Origin: Sycon ciliatum
Taxonomy: Eukaryota; Porifera; Calcarea; Leucosolenida; Sycettidae
Length of the DNA stretch: 64,000 bases
Direction: 5' to 3'
Assembly (NCBI RefSeq): GCF_964019385.1
Contig: NC_088643.1
Location: 18,597,775 to 18,661,774 of the forward strand
Below are positions 46,622-61,600 of the stretch, in pieces; the first letter of the stretch is position 1; each line of letters begins with the position of its first letter. Under the pieces are notes generated by a model. It was not told where the DNA came from. It worked only from the letters and a program-made list of their open reading frames with translations, and searched no databases. The position numbers and the translations under genes were made by a program.

Positions 46622-49600
46622 ATGGATTTTAATTTCGGCAACTTTGAGCGCCTCGCAGATGCTGGTTTCGATGACGATGATGATGATGATGATTTGTGTA
46701 TGGTTCCCACTGTCCGTGTAGCTCCAGGTCCCCCTGTACCAGTGCTACCACGAACTACTCCCAAGTCCAACATAAGCACGAGCAATGACGGTTCTACTGG
46801 CGCTCCCGGCACTACTAATGGAGGAGATCGGAAGTGGGGAGATGTCGCGCCTGGCGCACAAACAGGTCGCGGGAGAGGTCGATTGCGGAATACTGGTCAG
46901 CAGCAACAGCACGCAGGCACTGACCAATTGTCCTCAGGCGGACCACAAAACCCCTGGACGCGCAAGAGTGGTCGTAGTGATCGGCTTAAGCAGGCTGACT
47001 TGGAGAGCCTTAACATGGCAATACGACTGGGAAGACTTGAAGTTGTAGAATCCCTTCTCTCTGAAGGTGAGAACGAAAATGTTATTTTACTACAATACCT
47101 AAAAAAATGATATTGTCACTAATGGTATTCATGATAGCAAGATTGAAGAGTCCGTACCGGTAACATGCCCCCCGCCCCCCCCCCCCCCTCCCCTCCCAAG
47201 AATGTGCAGCTAGCTAGCATTGCATTCACCTAGCGCCGGGCGAAATCCCTACATTACGTCGTGTACGTCACGTCCCTGAATGGACATCGGCAGGAAGAAA
47301 TGACGACACTGTAGCTTGTGCCAACCGGCACGGCAAAGAACATTGCACTACCGTTGAGGATCAGTTGATAAACACTGATATCCGTGTAACACAGCGAGAT
47401 CTTCCCGCTTGACGCATTCTCTATTTCATCAATCATTTGAAATTCTAAGTATCTTCGAGTAAAGCACCAGAAACAATGGTGTCAAGGTCCGTGGCTTTGT
47501 CGAAGACCCGAGGGATGATGATTTGTTTGAAGCTGTTTTCTTTGCACGAGGAAGCCTAACCCCATGCAAGCAAAAACAAATTACTTGAAAGTTGCACAAC
47601 CATGTACAGTGGAGATTGGATATAACGACCTTGGGCATAACGACAAATCGAGTTTAGCGACACAATTCTGGTGCCTAAGTCGTTTAGCAAGTCCTTTCTG
47701 TACATTATAGATCGGGTATAACGACCTCGAAAATAACGACAGATCGATTTTTGTGCCCGAAGACCTGAAAAACAGTGAAAATACATCGGATATAACGACT
47801 TTCCTCTTGTACTAGGCAGACTGGCAATCCAGGCATGTCTGGAACATGGTATATTATGGCTGTGCCACGTGCCCGGACCTCCGGGTCACTCATGTGTGCT
47901 TTATATTGCACGTTGTAGCCGCAGTGCAGCGGTGCGGGATGACTTTACCTTGAACAATGCATGCAAGACACATGACTGTACAATCATACACATCTGTTAT
48001 CCACATGTACCATCATGTACATGTATATCTACAATGCATTTCTTTCTTTTTGATATACATATTGCATACTAAATGTGAAGATCGGGTTTAGTGGCAGATC
48101 GAATATAGCGACATTTTGCTTTCTCCCGAAAGAGTGTCGTTATATCCAATCTCCACTGTACCGTATTTTTCCGGTTGTAGGTCGGCCTTTTATGACTAAA
48201 AATGGAAGGAGAAAGGGTGGGGTCGACTTATAATATTCGCGGGATCCGCGTTAGCATCACTTGAATGTTCAGAAACACACAAGCTATAGCCTTCGCTTCC
48301 GCAGGCCACCACTATGCCTTTACACCTTAGTGGGGTCGACTTACAGCCGGGATTCGACTTATAACCGGGAACTATCAGTATCCTAAAAAAATGACCTGCA
48401 CTGCATGCACGAGTGCACCATGTGTACACATTTTTGCCAGTTTAGTGGCCTTTTTCAAGGATTGGGACCTTATACCCTCCACTAATGAATGTTTACATGA
48501 TTTGTTGATGTGTTAGTAGCAGGGAGTAGTTAGTAGTGCTTCGTTGGGTGATAACTTTAACCTCTTTAGCACGACGCTACCTGAGCGCGCCCCACGTCAA
48601 CACCTGTAAAAGTCGCATTTTCCCATGAAAGTACTAGCTGCTCAAGGATCGATAACTTTACCTTCCCTTGGACGAATTCCACGATCTTGAGCTTCCTGGA
48701 AAGGTCTGGAGACGAGGGACAAACTGGTGTCAAACCCAGCTCGGAGCGAAACCCAAACCCCGTGCTACAGTCTGGCAAACTTCATCCACGCGCTCGACAG
48801 ACTTGAGCACGGCCAAGACTAACCGAGCTCAAATATTCAGCTGCCATTTCGGTCTCCTTGCTCGTATCGAGCTCAAATTTTTTGTGATGACTCACGGGAT
48901 CCACTACCATCATTTGCATCTTGTTTCCATGGCAGCAGGTAGCGCACAAATGATCCATGATGGAAAATACGCGTTCTGCAGAGCGCGCAAAAAAATCGAG
49001 TTGTAATTTGCCGTGTCGAGTCGCATATCTCAACAACCGGTAGTCGCATCGCTTCGGCGATTGCTTCTATCGCCAGCTGGGAGTTTTCTCTTGCAGATAC
49101 ATGTTTCGATTGTGAGAATCGACCAAGAATTGAGTGAGTTACGATAGTTTGAACAAGTCACTATGGACTCAACACGCACCCCACGACTATGAGATGCAGG
49201 TTCACTGTACAGTGTACAGCGCGCGTCGTACTAGTACGACGGCCGTGGGGCATGCAACTCATGTGCGTCGTACTAGTACGACGCTCGCGCTAAAGGGGTT
49301 AAAAAGCAGAACTGAGACCTCCGGATACGGGGGTCGACCTATAACCGGGGTCGACTTACAACCGGTAATGCGACATTCATCTCTTGCATATAGGGCCATG
49401 AACTTCATAATAAATATAAGGACATGCATGGTCTTATATTTTCGTTCGAATAACGTTTGATTATTATTCGAACGAAAAAGGACTGAAAACAGCGACTTAT
49501 CGATATATAAAACCATGGGAACAGTTCCAGCTTCAGGCCCTTCTTCTCGGTGTTATGGTCTTGTATGCGCCAGATTACGGTAAAAATTCACCCCTACGCT

Positions 49601-52600
49601 GTTTAGTAGGTTGTCAACAACTTGTTAGTTTGTCGATCCTTCTATGTGTATGTGTACGAGGTTGTGCATTTTACCGTGTTGTTTCTGACTACTCTTCATT
49701 GCGCTGTTTCTATCACATCTCCGTGGATAAAAATTCATTGCGCTTGGTCAGTTTCTCTTTGCCTGTATTCCTCCTGATGAGAAGGCAATTAAAGTTACGC
49801 TTGGAAAAGTTTGGATGCAGTGAATGGGATTTCGGTCTTTGACCACTTTGTGGTGGGTCTGATCTACTCGCCTCCCACCGCTTAGGAGCTGCATCTGCGC
49901 CTTGATCCTAGAGGGTGGTGGCGTTCCTACGGATGCGGAAAACTCGGCTTCCAGCCGAGTCTCACGCGAACCGTGATTTTTTTGGAAAAGTTTCCAAGAG
50001 CCTGAAGCTTGTTCCTTTCTTGAGTATGAAATCTAGTTCAGATTTATTTCCAGTTATCCATAGTTTTTCAGAATGAAACTGGCCTCAACCAACGGACCCA
50101 CTCACCCACAAACGAAAACTTTTTACTGTAAGTGTAAGGTACCGCGAGAGCGCCCCACCTTGATTTTACAGCCAGGGAAAGGGCATTTGTATGGGAGAGT
50201 GCAACAGCGCCTGTACGGTGTGCGGACCTTGGTGTACTATGGTAGCACTTATCAGGGTTTTTTTTTGTGGAGCTTGTGTCCGCTCCAAGGTAAATTGAGT
50301 AAGGATTGGCTGCACGACGTGCAATGTGTGTACAAGGTACGTGTCGTGAGACCTTCACACAGGACACCACCTCCACAATACGACCACGAAAGGACGAGAT
50401 GGCGGTGCGCTCTCGCGGTACTTTACGTTAGTTTCCTGAGAAAAAGGTCAATAATTTTGGAAAGCTCCCAAACTCAGCCACGGCTTTGTTGCAAATGGTC
50501 TTAGATTATAGTAGTGAGTGTTATCTGCAACAGCAGGCGAAGCATGAGGCAGATGCAGGTTGCAACACATCAGCCGCTAAGGCAGGCTGAAGGACGCGTT
50601 GCCTGTACACCAGCGTAGGTGGTGTATATGGCAGCGGACAGGAGCTCAGCTGCATCCCTATTGGCGTTTCAAAAGTATAGTTCTCTAGACTTTTTCGAAT
50701 TTGGTTTGAGCTTTTTGAGGAATTTCTTCGGGATATTTGCTCAGGCAGTTCCCCAGATTTTTCTCAAAATTAGAGATTTCTAGGCCATTGGATAACAAAC
50801 GCCCAATTTCGGAAATTTCGAATACCAGCAGCTGCTATTTTGATGACTGAACTTTAAACGATAACACATATTCACTAGTTGAGAGAATGGAAAATGGAAA
50901 AGTCTGAAGAAAAAAATCGACCATCACCACGATATCGTTTTTGTTTTGTTTCGGTCTGGTTTTTTGTTCGTTACAGGACCCGGTGCCGGTGATGGCCGTA
51001 TTCCTGTGGATACACCCATGCCTGGTGGTTGGTCACCGTTGATGTGTGCTGCGTCGAGTGCCTTGCCGGAGATGGTGGCTCTCATTCTGCGCTTCGAGCC
51101 GAACGTCAACTACGATTGCGGTCAGTGGCACACGCACAGTGCATGGGCATTGAACACGCTTCTGCATTTCGGTGTACAATCCGATTGTTTTGATGTTCAG
51201 AAATCTTAATTTTTGGTTATTGCGACGTTTGTTAATGTCACTGCAATTGAACCTTCTCTGTATTGTTGAACAGGTAAGAAGACTGCACTAATGGTAGCCT
51301 GCGATACTAGCTCGTCCCAGGAGACTGGAGTGCAGGAAAGTGTCAAGGTTCTCATTGAAAGCGGAGCAAAGGCCAATATCAGAGACAGGTAGGTTCTTGG
51401 TGTAAGCAAGAGTGCGTAACTCCCAGGAGTACTACTAGCAAACTAGTATACTACTTCACTATCAGTGCTGTCCTGTCAGAATGTCAAGGTGACATCAATT
51501 TTTTATGATGCAATACGTGTTGTACGCATATCATCCGACGTATCCTGGACCAGTATCGGACGAATCCCATTTTGATCCTGCACAAACTTGTTCAAGGAAA
51601 TATGTGTGGTGCGTTGACACCCAGTGCACGCATCGTAAATCACCCGGGCGAGGAGCATGCAGTATAATAGTAACGTCGACTTGAAATTCCGTCAAGACGG
51701 CACTGGTATGCGGGAGTTGGACACTCTCGGGGTTATGTACAATACTCTTGTTGCCAATGTTTGGCGTTGAAGAAACCTGAAGTTTTTGCTCTTTCTTATT
51801 ATCCCCTGTTTATTTTGGCATTTCCTCCGCTCCGGAAGTTTGAGCTCACGCTTCCTGCCGACTGACTTGACACTTGACTAGCGCTCACGACTGGAGCACA
51901 CAAAGAAGCACGTCGAACCATCCACTTGGCGAACCTGCAAGAAAGCACCACTCCCTGCTTAATGCTGCATACGTCAGTGTTCCCATCACTTCATATGTGA
52001 CACGGACTCACTGGGTGTGTGTGTCACACTGGAAACGGAGTCTTACAGTACTGTCGGGCGCCGAAGAACGGACCGCCGAAGAACGACCAGGCTAGAATTT
52101 CACCAATTTTTAAGAATAGTGTAGGCTGGATTTTTTGCAGATAAGAACGGAAACCGTAATTATAATGTATACTCGGACGTATAGCTCTGCATTAATGTAC
52201 AATAATGTAAGACTGTACCATCGAATAAGAACAAACCTGCTGTGTTTGCTAAAAATAAGAACGGGCTAGGCTAGAGCCCTGACCCCCAGTTCTTCAGCGC
52301 CCGACAATGCTTTACTGTTAGTTGGTATCACCAGGGAGTAGTAAAATACCGGTAGTTTACTACTCCCTGGTACGAGTATCACTAGTGATGTTTGGGCTGC
52401 TTGAGTGCAGTGTATTGTAGTGCTCCTGCAGCACAAATTTCATTTGCCTACTCAAGCTCAACTGAGGAGGGGTGAATTCCCTCAAAAGACTCTGTCTTAA
52501 GCAGAGAGCGGCGCTTTCTTGCACGCTCGCCATGTGGAAGGTTCGACGTGCATCTCGCATGCCCCAGGCGGCAGTCGCGAGTCACTCAAGTGTCAGTTAG

Positions 52601-55600
52601 TCGGCAGGAAGCGCAAGCTCCAACATTCGGAACAGCCACCTATTTCAGATATTACCAGCAAAATTGCAACATCTTGTTGCTCATGACAAGCAAGGTCCCA
52701 TGTTCGAGTCCTGGTGGGATTTGCTTTTTTTCTCTTTTGAGGCAGTTCACTTCCCTGACAATTTCACAAATCCCAACATCTCAGTTTATATATTTACCCT
52801 GGCTGTCGACAAAATTAAGACAGCGCAGTGCGTATGTCTCTGTATGGATATGACTGCATGTTCTATATTGTGCGTGTGTGCGCGTGTGTGTGTGTGCTGT
52901 TGTTGTTGTTCTGTAGCCATGGTATGTCACCGCTGATGATGGCGGCACGCAAGGGGCGTCTCGCCGTGTGCCGCATGCTGCTACAGCACGGGGCGTCCGT
53001 GTGTCTCGCCGATTTAACGGGAACCACGGTGAGTGTTTGCTGCCAACGGGATTCCCGTGTGTGTCTGTCTGTGTCAATATCTGTATCTATTTCTTTCCGT
53101 ATCACAGCTGCCCAGTGCCCGACATCTGCTAAAATGGCATTGTTGGTGGCCAGTAGCCTTCGTGATGCCCCTGCCTGTATATACTGTCATACTGTATTGT
53201 GCAAATAATATTTTCCATCGCAGCAATGTTCTGGTCTCAAAGTGTCAAGCCAAAAATGCCCGAAAATAGATTTGTGGATTTACAGTACGTCTGCTATGGA
53301 AAACGAAAATTCTGGACTGTTTTTCGAGCCAGTGCGTGCACTTAAAGCAAGGCGTATTGTTGTCTTTTTGTGTGAAATGCAGGGACATTTTACTTCGGTG
53401 TTTGTGCAACATTACGGTAACCGTGTAATTCTGGAATTTTGCTATTTTTGTGCAGGCTCTGATGTGGGCAGCGCAAGAGGGACAGCTGGCCATCGTGCGT
53501 GTGCTTGTGCTGGCTGGTGCCGAGCTGAACCAGGAGAACAACGCGTCCGAGACCGCCGAGAGCATGGCATATGCAGCGGAGCATACTCCTGTAAGGAACG
53601 CACTGGTGTGCTTGTGTGTGTGTGTGTGTGTGTGTGTGCACGCGTGTGTGTGTGTGTGTGCGTGTATGCGTGCGTATGTATGTGCATGTGTGTGTTTGTC
53701 TAACTACTTCAGCGGAAGCACGACGAAATCCAAAGAAAATCTAAACCGAATCTGCTTATGCTTGTAAGCGCCTGTGGCTGCCTTTATTCAAAAGAGGGCT
53801 ATATTTCTTTCACCGTCCCTACCCCTTTCACCTCTCCTGGACGAAATACTGAAACGGTACGCTGTGGATTACACAGGCGACTGGTTTAATTTCATGACTA
53901 TGGCTTAATTGTTATGGCGTGCACTGACATGTGTTGCTGCTCAGGTATGCGACTACTTGGAGCAAGTGCGTAACGAACGGCGACACCAGCCGCTGGACCA
54001 CGTCTCCGATGATGATGGTGGCAGGTGAGCTACAATAATAATAAGTCTACTTCAAAATATAATTATATTTATCAGTCTAGGGTCCACGGTTGTGTACCAC
54101 GGTTGTGTACATTCAGTGTCCGTGCCATTTTGTTTTTCACGTGGTACTTGGTGTAATAAATAGTGGTAGCCAGGTCCCTCCAGTGTGGAGCAACCCCTTT
54201 CCTATGCTATGGTACGGGTGTAATCGGTGAAAACCGTCTTTCAGCCAATCACGTTTTCTATCGATTCGTTTTCAAGATCGACTTACTAGAGAACCATGCC
54301 ACATTTAGGGAGGATTCCTTGACTGAAGGGCTATAAGATTGCGGAAAGCATTTTTCAAATCAGTTCTCCAAGACCCGAGAACGGGCACTGAAAAGTCCAG
54401 TAATAGGGGTACGTACTGTTGCTCAACATTTGCAAGCTTGATTTCCCTGGGTGAAGAAACATCTCCCCTTAAAAATCTTGATTTTTCCTTGTGAAGTATT
54501 ATCTCCCCCTTGGAGCTGAATTTTTCTCAAGCACGTTTGCTATGCGTGCTGTGTGCATCTGTAGTGCGAAAGCCAATCGGTCTAAAAGTGCCGTGGGACA
54601 ATTGGAGATATTTCTGGATGGTCTACGACTCGGTCATCTCATCGAGTTGTTCAAGGTGAGCGGCTAGCGCAGTCTATTTTCAGTGCTTTCGGTGCATCTC
54701 TTTCATACCTAAATTTTCAATACGCTGTAGCAGCACAAACACTGGCACGCATCATCCAGTAGGGACTGCTTCTCTGTACCTAAATTTTCTGTTCACCTCA
54801 CCTGGTCTTTTGGCCCGATATCTAAACTTTTGAAGTTTTGAGCACCTTCATATTATAATTGTGAATCTCCTGCACTGCTCTGTTCATCATCCACACTGGA
54901 TCGGTCTTTGTGTTTTTATCCCCCGTGTGTCCGTGACTCCTGCGAATCGGTTCTGTTTATTCGCCTTCGCTTCGATTTCTGTGCCGGTTAGGAAAACAAT
55001 ATATCGTTTGCTCAGCTGGCGACCATTTCTGAAGATGACTTGGCGAAGGTGAGCTATATTTCTCTTGTTGACAATGGCATCCAGCTGCTGTCGTACTCTC
55101 TTAGTCTACCGTATGCAGTTGTAGTTTGCAAGAGGTACACAAAAGGAAGTAACATAGGCCTGTTTTGTTGTTACTTTCATGGCAAAAAAAACTATCATCA
55201 GCCAACATAACTACGCTCTGCCCATTCCGGGCATTTGAGCATCATCACAGGTTAAGGCGCACTCTGCCTCTGTGCAGCTGTAGTTCAGGGGGATTCGGAA
55301 CACTGTTTAACACTTCAGTATAAAGTATCCTGGATATACCCTACGGGGAAACAGGTCAGTATCAACTACACTCCATAGAACATACAGCCAGACCTCGCTT
55401 ATCCGGTCCTCTTTTATCCGGATCGCTCGCCAGCCGGAAGAAAATCGTTGGTTACCGATTTACAGCATATGCCATGCATACATACAGTATATGTGTATGA
55501 TTATCCTATCCGGATATTTTTTGTGGAAACGGATGTGTGCGGTTATGCGAGGTCCGACTGTAACATACCATGTACTGTTGTTGGATTTGTGCATGGTCGT

Positions 55601-58600
55601 TACCTTACTGTAAAACCAGGAAACTGTTGCGCCGGTGTTAGTTTGCAATTTGCTTGCGCCGACCAATTTGCACCTGGACATGTTTGCGATTGGAGTCAAT
55701 TTCGTAAGTTTTATTACTGCAACTCTACGTTTTGCGCCGGCTTACTTTTGCGATTTCACTCCTATCGCGAAAATCGCAACGGTTTCCCGCGCAAAGGTTT
55801 CCCCGTTTTAACAATGCGATAAATAGAACAAATGATGCCAACATAATACCATGTAACAATCATGAAATGCAAAAATGTATAAAAAAATGTGGGCTGGGCA
55901 TTCCTTGGCCGGGTGGGTGCCAGAGCAGAAGGAACAGCAGTGCTTGAAGCGGCAGAAGGAACAGCAGTGCTTGAAGCGGCATTGATTGAAGGAGCAGTTG
56001 CTCGTATTGAACTTGCGGCAGATGGTGGACTGTCCGGGTGTGTGAACACTTCCTCCACCTATTGCGCCCGAGGTGGCATGCAGCGTCCGGCTGTCGGAGC
56101 CACGAAAAAGACAATTGTTGGCCAGGTGGCCCACCTTCCGGCACTTGGAACACGTGGGCAGTGCCTGGCCCGTGAAACACACTGTGTAGAGTGCCGTGTC
56201 AAGCGATGAAAGCGGGGTGCGTGCACGAGCCACCGATTGCCGAACCCGGATGTCATACTCAAGCACCGCAGCCAGGCGGTACTTTGCTGCGGCTTGCACA
56301 ATACGTAGCTGGTGTTCTGCTAAGCTAGCAGCGCAGGCCGGGTCGTTAGAAGTAGCTATGATCGTGAAGATAGACCATGCTTCTAGCCACAAAGCTAAGG
56401 AGTCAATTCGCCTCTTGGAGGCTTGAGAGGCGGAGATCAACAAGCTATCGCCGTCCTCGCCTAATTTGACCCGCTTAGAAAGAGGCTGATCGACAGAGGG
56501 CCTCTCATACTTGGCGGGAAGTAGGAGCGCCAGATCAAAAAACTCAACCTTGCAAATTTTTGCAATGGATTCGTTACTCACATGACATACGCATGCAGGG
56601 AATGCGAGGGCAGAATCTACAATGTAAACTGGCCGGCATCTCAGCACGGGCAGAATTCTAATACATACCGGCTTGGTCTGATGGCCCATCAGACGCTCCC
56701 CGATCCGGTCCTCGAGATGCGGAGTGGGCCGACAACGCCGACGAGACCGAAGCCGAAATCATCTCAGCAGGAGACAGCTGCTGGTCAGGAGTGAAGGCCA
56801 TACTGAATTTGGCAGTACGTTCCCAGGAATACGACTGTGGGAAGGCTACTATGCTCCTCGGCAACGACTTTCGCCGGAAAGGAAACCTTGCATTCGATGT
56901 CACACTACCTTGATTTTTTTCTTTTTCTTTTTCTTATTCTAATTTTTATTATTTTTGCGGGTTCGTTTACTGGTTGCCATGGGGCCTTTGGCTTGTTGGT
57001 GTCGTGAATGTTAACTACGGTTTGCAATGTGCAAACCTCCATAAAAAATGTGATTCATAAACGTTTTAGGAGTTGTCGGCATGTCCACAAATATCAATAT
57101 ATATTTTTAAGAGAAGATATTCGTTCGTTTGGGGGAGGGGGTTTGGGCCCTGTTCGTCTCGTCTTTGTGAAAAAAAATCCAACTCTATCTATGGATGGAC
57201 ACTGTGTAGACCTACACAAAGTGAAAGTCAACCTCGTGAACATAGCCAGGGCAAGGTTGTGCGACCGTGGCAACGTGAACCTACGGTATGGTGATTTTAG
57301 AGTTGCAGTTGGTCACGTTTCATAAGGAGATTGCACTTCATTAAAGGGGAAGTTAAGGCTAAAATCAAAATTTCACCAGTTGTAGTCTTCGGGGTGCTGA
57401 GTCGAATGGTCTTGGTCCGAGAAAGCTGAGACGCTCCCTTCCTACTTGAATCCCAATCGAACTCGCGCACTTCCACCGAAACTGGGTGACTGCGCCCTAC
57501 TAGATGGGGATTTGTATGCAAAATGTCACTAAAAGCGCCATTTCATTCTTATAAAAGCACGGATGACCGCGATTGGCCCATATGTTGTAGTCTTTTGGAC
57601 ACTGAGTCGATTGGTTTTGGTCCGAAAAGGCTGCAATGCAGCGTTCCTCCTTTATTCCCAATCGAACATGGTTGAACAAGCGGTCACGTGCTCCTGGGTG
57701 CCCAAATCACCTGGTCACCACGCCAGCAGGCAACAACTTTCACACCAAGGTTCAACTCGAGTTCAACTCTAGTGACAGGACTGCACCCAAAAAAGGTCAA
57801 ACAGGCTAGTAAGTTGTACCCTGCAGGCACGGTGACCAGGTAACTGGTGTACGCAGGAGCACGTGACTGCTTGTGTCAGAACGTCACGTGTGCTCAAAAG
57901 GTTAAGAAAATATCGATCCTCTGCATAAACATGTGTATGTTCATTTTGAGGGGGGGGGGGGAGGGGGAGAAATGAATTGTCTTGGAAAAATATCGATATT
58001 TACGGACGGCCCCTTATAAGCCACGCCAACCTGTTGACTGAGTGTGGCGTATACTCCGGAAACACAGTCATGTTGCACGGGTGTGCTTTGCTGACGTTTG
58101 TTTTTACGGCTGTGCGTGCGGTTTCAGATGGGCGTCGTCGACGGTCAAGCACGGCACGTCATTGCTGAAGGGGCGCGCCGTTTGGCAAACCCGTCCGAAC
58201 AAGCATCCGCTGGTAGGGAGAGTGCAAGGGCAATGCATCGACATCAAATCAGGTATACAGTGTTTAATACTGCGTCCAGTAATGCTCAAATTAGCCCCGC
58301 AGAGTATGGAAGAGCGCCCTACCGCCGTGCCCCTTGGTCTTGCTGTGGAGCTAGTGTCCTGTCTGTAGGTCACACGACATGTACTGGCGTGGCCATTGAA
58401 ATCCGATGGGATGACCGGGGCCGGCGGCCTTACTGCTTTTAGCGAGTACATGTACAAGTACATGCACTGTAGTTCACGTGCCCCGTGTAAAAATGAACCG
58501 GCAGTGCTCGTGGCTGCAAGGCCATCACCCCTTGCCTGCTTGAACGGATTTCAGTGTCCACAACGGTGCCTTGTTTACATGTGGCTCTTTCAAACTTGCC

Positions 58601-61600
58601 AACCATACCGGTTTTCCCGGTATACTAGCGGAAAACTAGGTTAACTACCGGCATACCGGGGATTTTTGACATTGATCGAAAAACTACCGGAATTGGAACT
58701 GAACCATGGGTGTTACAGAAAAGGTTGATTTGTAGTATGACAAGGGCCGTGCGGCCCTTCATTCACAGAGTCGCACGTGTAGGGGCGATCTGATAATGAA
58801 GAAACTCAGGTTTCAGGCGCAAAAATGCTCAAAAATTGCGCAAAAAATGGAAATGGCCGAAATTGGCGAAAACCAGTAAAGTAAGGGAAATGAGTGAAAA
58901 TTAAGGGAAACTGGGTGTGTGACTAAGGGATTTGCTTTGGCTGGTTTGGCAAGTACATGTATGCTCTTTATAGTCAATCCCGTACTCCGTTTCCTTCAAG
59001 CGGACGCGAACTCCACACAAGCACATGCCAAGTGTGCCCTTAGTGCACGGTGGTTTTCACATCGTACAAACTTAGTTGCATTCTGCCATAATTTTCTTTT
59101 CCCTGTCCGTAAAATCAAGGTGGGACGCTCTCGCAGTACTTTATGGTATGTATTCATTTTTTCTGACAGCAAGGAAAGCAGAGAGTGAGAGGGGGAGGGG
59201 GGACGAGGGACCGACTACCCCATGGCTTGTGTTCTCGCAACTGCTAGTCTCAGCACGGTGTGCATAAAACAATCATGGCACTGTATGACACCGCATGTGG
59301 TGCATCAGTCACAAGAATGCGTCAAGCATGCAAACTAAACAAAGTCGCTACACGTAGTTTTCTGGCGTGGTTCGCCTAGAATAAGCTATGGCATGTGAGC
59401 AAGTATGCACGTGGAAGCAGCATCGGATAGGCTATCCCAGACATACACTATCCACTGTAGGTTGTGTTATGTTACCTTTATAGTTACTTCACCATAGCCA
59501 GGCATACCGGTGGATAGGCTTTGATTGGTGACGGTCAACGGTTGCCACCCCTGCTGAACACTCTCTCTTTCTCTCAGAGCCATCAGCCATCCAGTCCTCA
59601 TGGAGCCTGGAAATTGCCGCCTTGAAAGGTTTGTTCCAAGACACATCAGGCGCCTGAGCGTGCTTGGTGCAAGCTCACGTAACGACTGCATGGTGCACGG
59701 TGCAGTTCTTGGAGCACAGCGAGTCTTGGTGTCCTGGGGTGTCCTGGGGTAGGTGGCATTGGAATGAGTCCCAGACCAGGGGGCGCTTGCGCAACGGCAG
59801 TGGTTCAATGACACGGCGAAGGGTTTCTTCGGTGAGGCTGTTGTCCATCCATACTCTACCAGCCCAATGACAAGACTAATTACATGGTGCAGTTCTTTGA
59901 TCACAGTGAGTCTTGGTGTCCTGGGACATATGGCATCGAAATGAGTCCCAGGCCAGGAACTGCTTGCCCAACGAGAGTGGGCGAAGGAAGTCTCTTATTG
60001 AGGTGACACCTCCGACACAAACAAATGCGACATTCTTTTTTGTTACTGACTGGTTTCACTACAAAGTGTAGGTTGTTGTCCATCCAGACTCTACCAGCCC
60101 ATGACAAGACTTGGCTGCTGGAGAACTCCTGCACTACAGCTGGGAGAGGCCGCTTACGGTTTAGCAGCACTTGCGGCTAGCATTTCGTCAATGGTGTTTG
60201 TACGCTGTACAACACAACCTTTTCTATGGTTGTTGTAGACCCCAAAGAAACCTACCTGTAGCTCTATGCCTTCGGGTGTTTGCACGTAGTCGTAGTACTT
60301 GTAATCACTTGTCTGCTCAAACTTGAGCGGATTTGGAGACAAGGTTAAGCACGGCTTTTGTGGCCTCTCGGACATTCTCTCATGAGGAAAAAACACTTTC
60401 GTTACAGTCACATTGCTGGGATGCAGCACTGTTTGCTTACCTTTTGCCCTAGCTCCTGTAGAGTAGCATTGATTGATGCAAACTGTTCAGCAGAATGTTG
60501 CTTCATGGTCCTAAAGTGTTGCTTGGTCTGCGGGGAAAGAGTTCAAATAGAACCGAAGAGACTCCATTCCACCCACCAGCTTATGACATTTTGTGGCCAG
60601 ACGGATGCGGAGATTTAGCGTGTGTACCGAGTGTGCAGCGTTACTGTGATGTGGACCTTCTCGTGGCCCATAGTTTGCACCGTCGCATCTCTAACAAGTC
60701 GAAAACATCTTCGGTGAAAGACGGAGTTTAGAGATTCCGAGCTGAATTTCTTGTACTCTAGTGCCTCGCGGCTCGATACACCGTCCACCGATCGGGTCCA
60801 ACCTCACAGCAGTCTCGTCGCATGCAAAGACGTTGCCGCATTCTCGGTACCCTCCTTACGCAGGTACATGACGAGATTGACGATTTGGTCAATGGAGTCG
60901 GCCAGTGGACGTTGGCATGCCGTGGTTGTGGCTCTCCGGGTGAAGCTGTTTCCCCGGAGAAACTTGCCCAACCAACCCAAACTAACGGTGAAACCCTGGC
61001 AGTCAGCACGCTCTATCGTAATCTGTTTCACTTGCAGACGAATCAGACAGCCAGACACAGTGACACTTTGTCGCAGGCGTCGTTTTCAGGAATCCATTCT
61101 TGAGTGTGTTCGTTAACGCCTCGATACGCTTGCTTCCTCCTTCCATGGTTGAGCCTCTCGTCTTCTTTGAACCACCGCTTGTCACAGCCACCTCGATTCT
61201 TGCCTTTGTCCGTCTCCAATTCTACAGCTGTTTTCTAACAACATCTGGGTTTGAAGTTTCCTATACGAATTTCACTACCTTGAGCTTGTTCTGAGTGGGA
61301 AATTGGGAATGGCAATTCTTTTCTTTCCTGATGCTAAATGAGCAGCAGGAATTCGTTCATGTCCGTTCATGATGAAGGGGAAACATAAAATGCCAAACTC
61401 GGAGTCCGAGCCTGCAAACAAAATTTAGCTTCACTAAACAGCTACAGAAATGTGCAGAACTGGTACTAATTTAGGCTATCAGTACTACCTTCTGGTTCAC
61501 TGAGTTTGTACTTTTATCTCGAGGATCGCGCACTAGCTCTACACATGTATGCACGTGATCGAGTGTGACGTCAAACATGTATGCGCTGATCCATACAGTT

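Noticed and set aside
50073-50504. 143-codon ORF on the plus strand
   Set aside because: It runs through both ends of a MITE (50122-50430) and shows no domain.
52688-52712. tRNA-like B box (TGTTCGAGTCC)
   Set aside because: No matching A box, acceptor stem or cloverleaf could be found upstream; likely chance or a decayed SINE.
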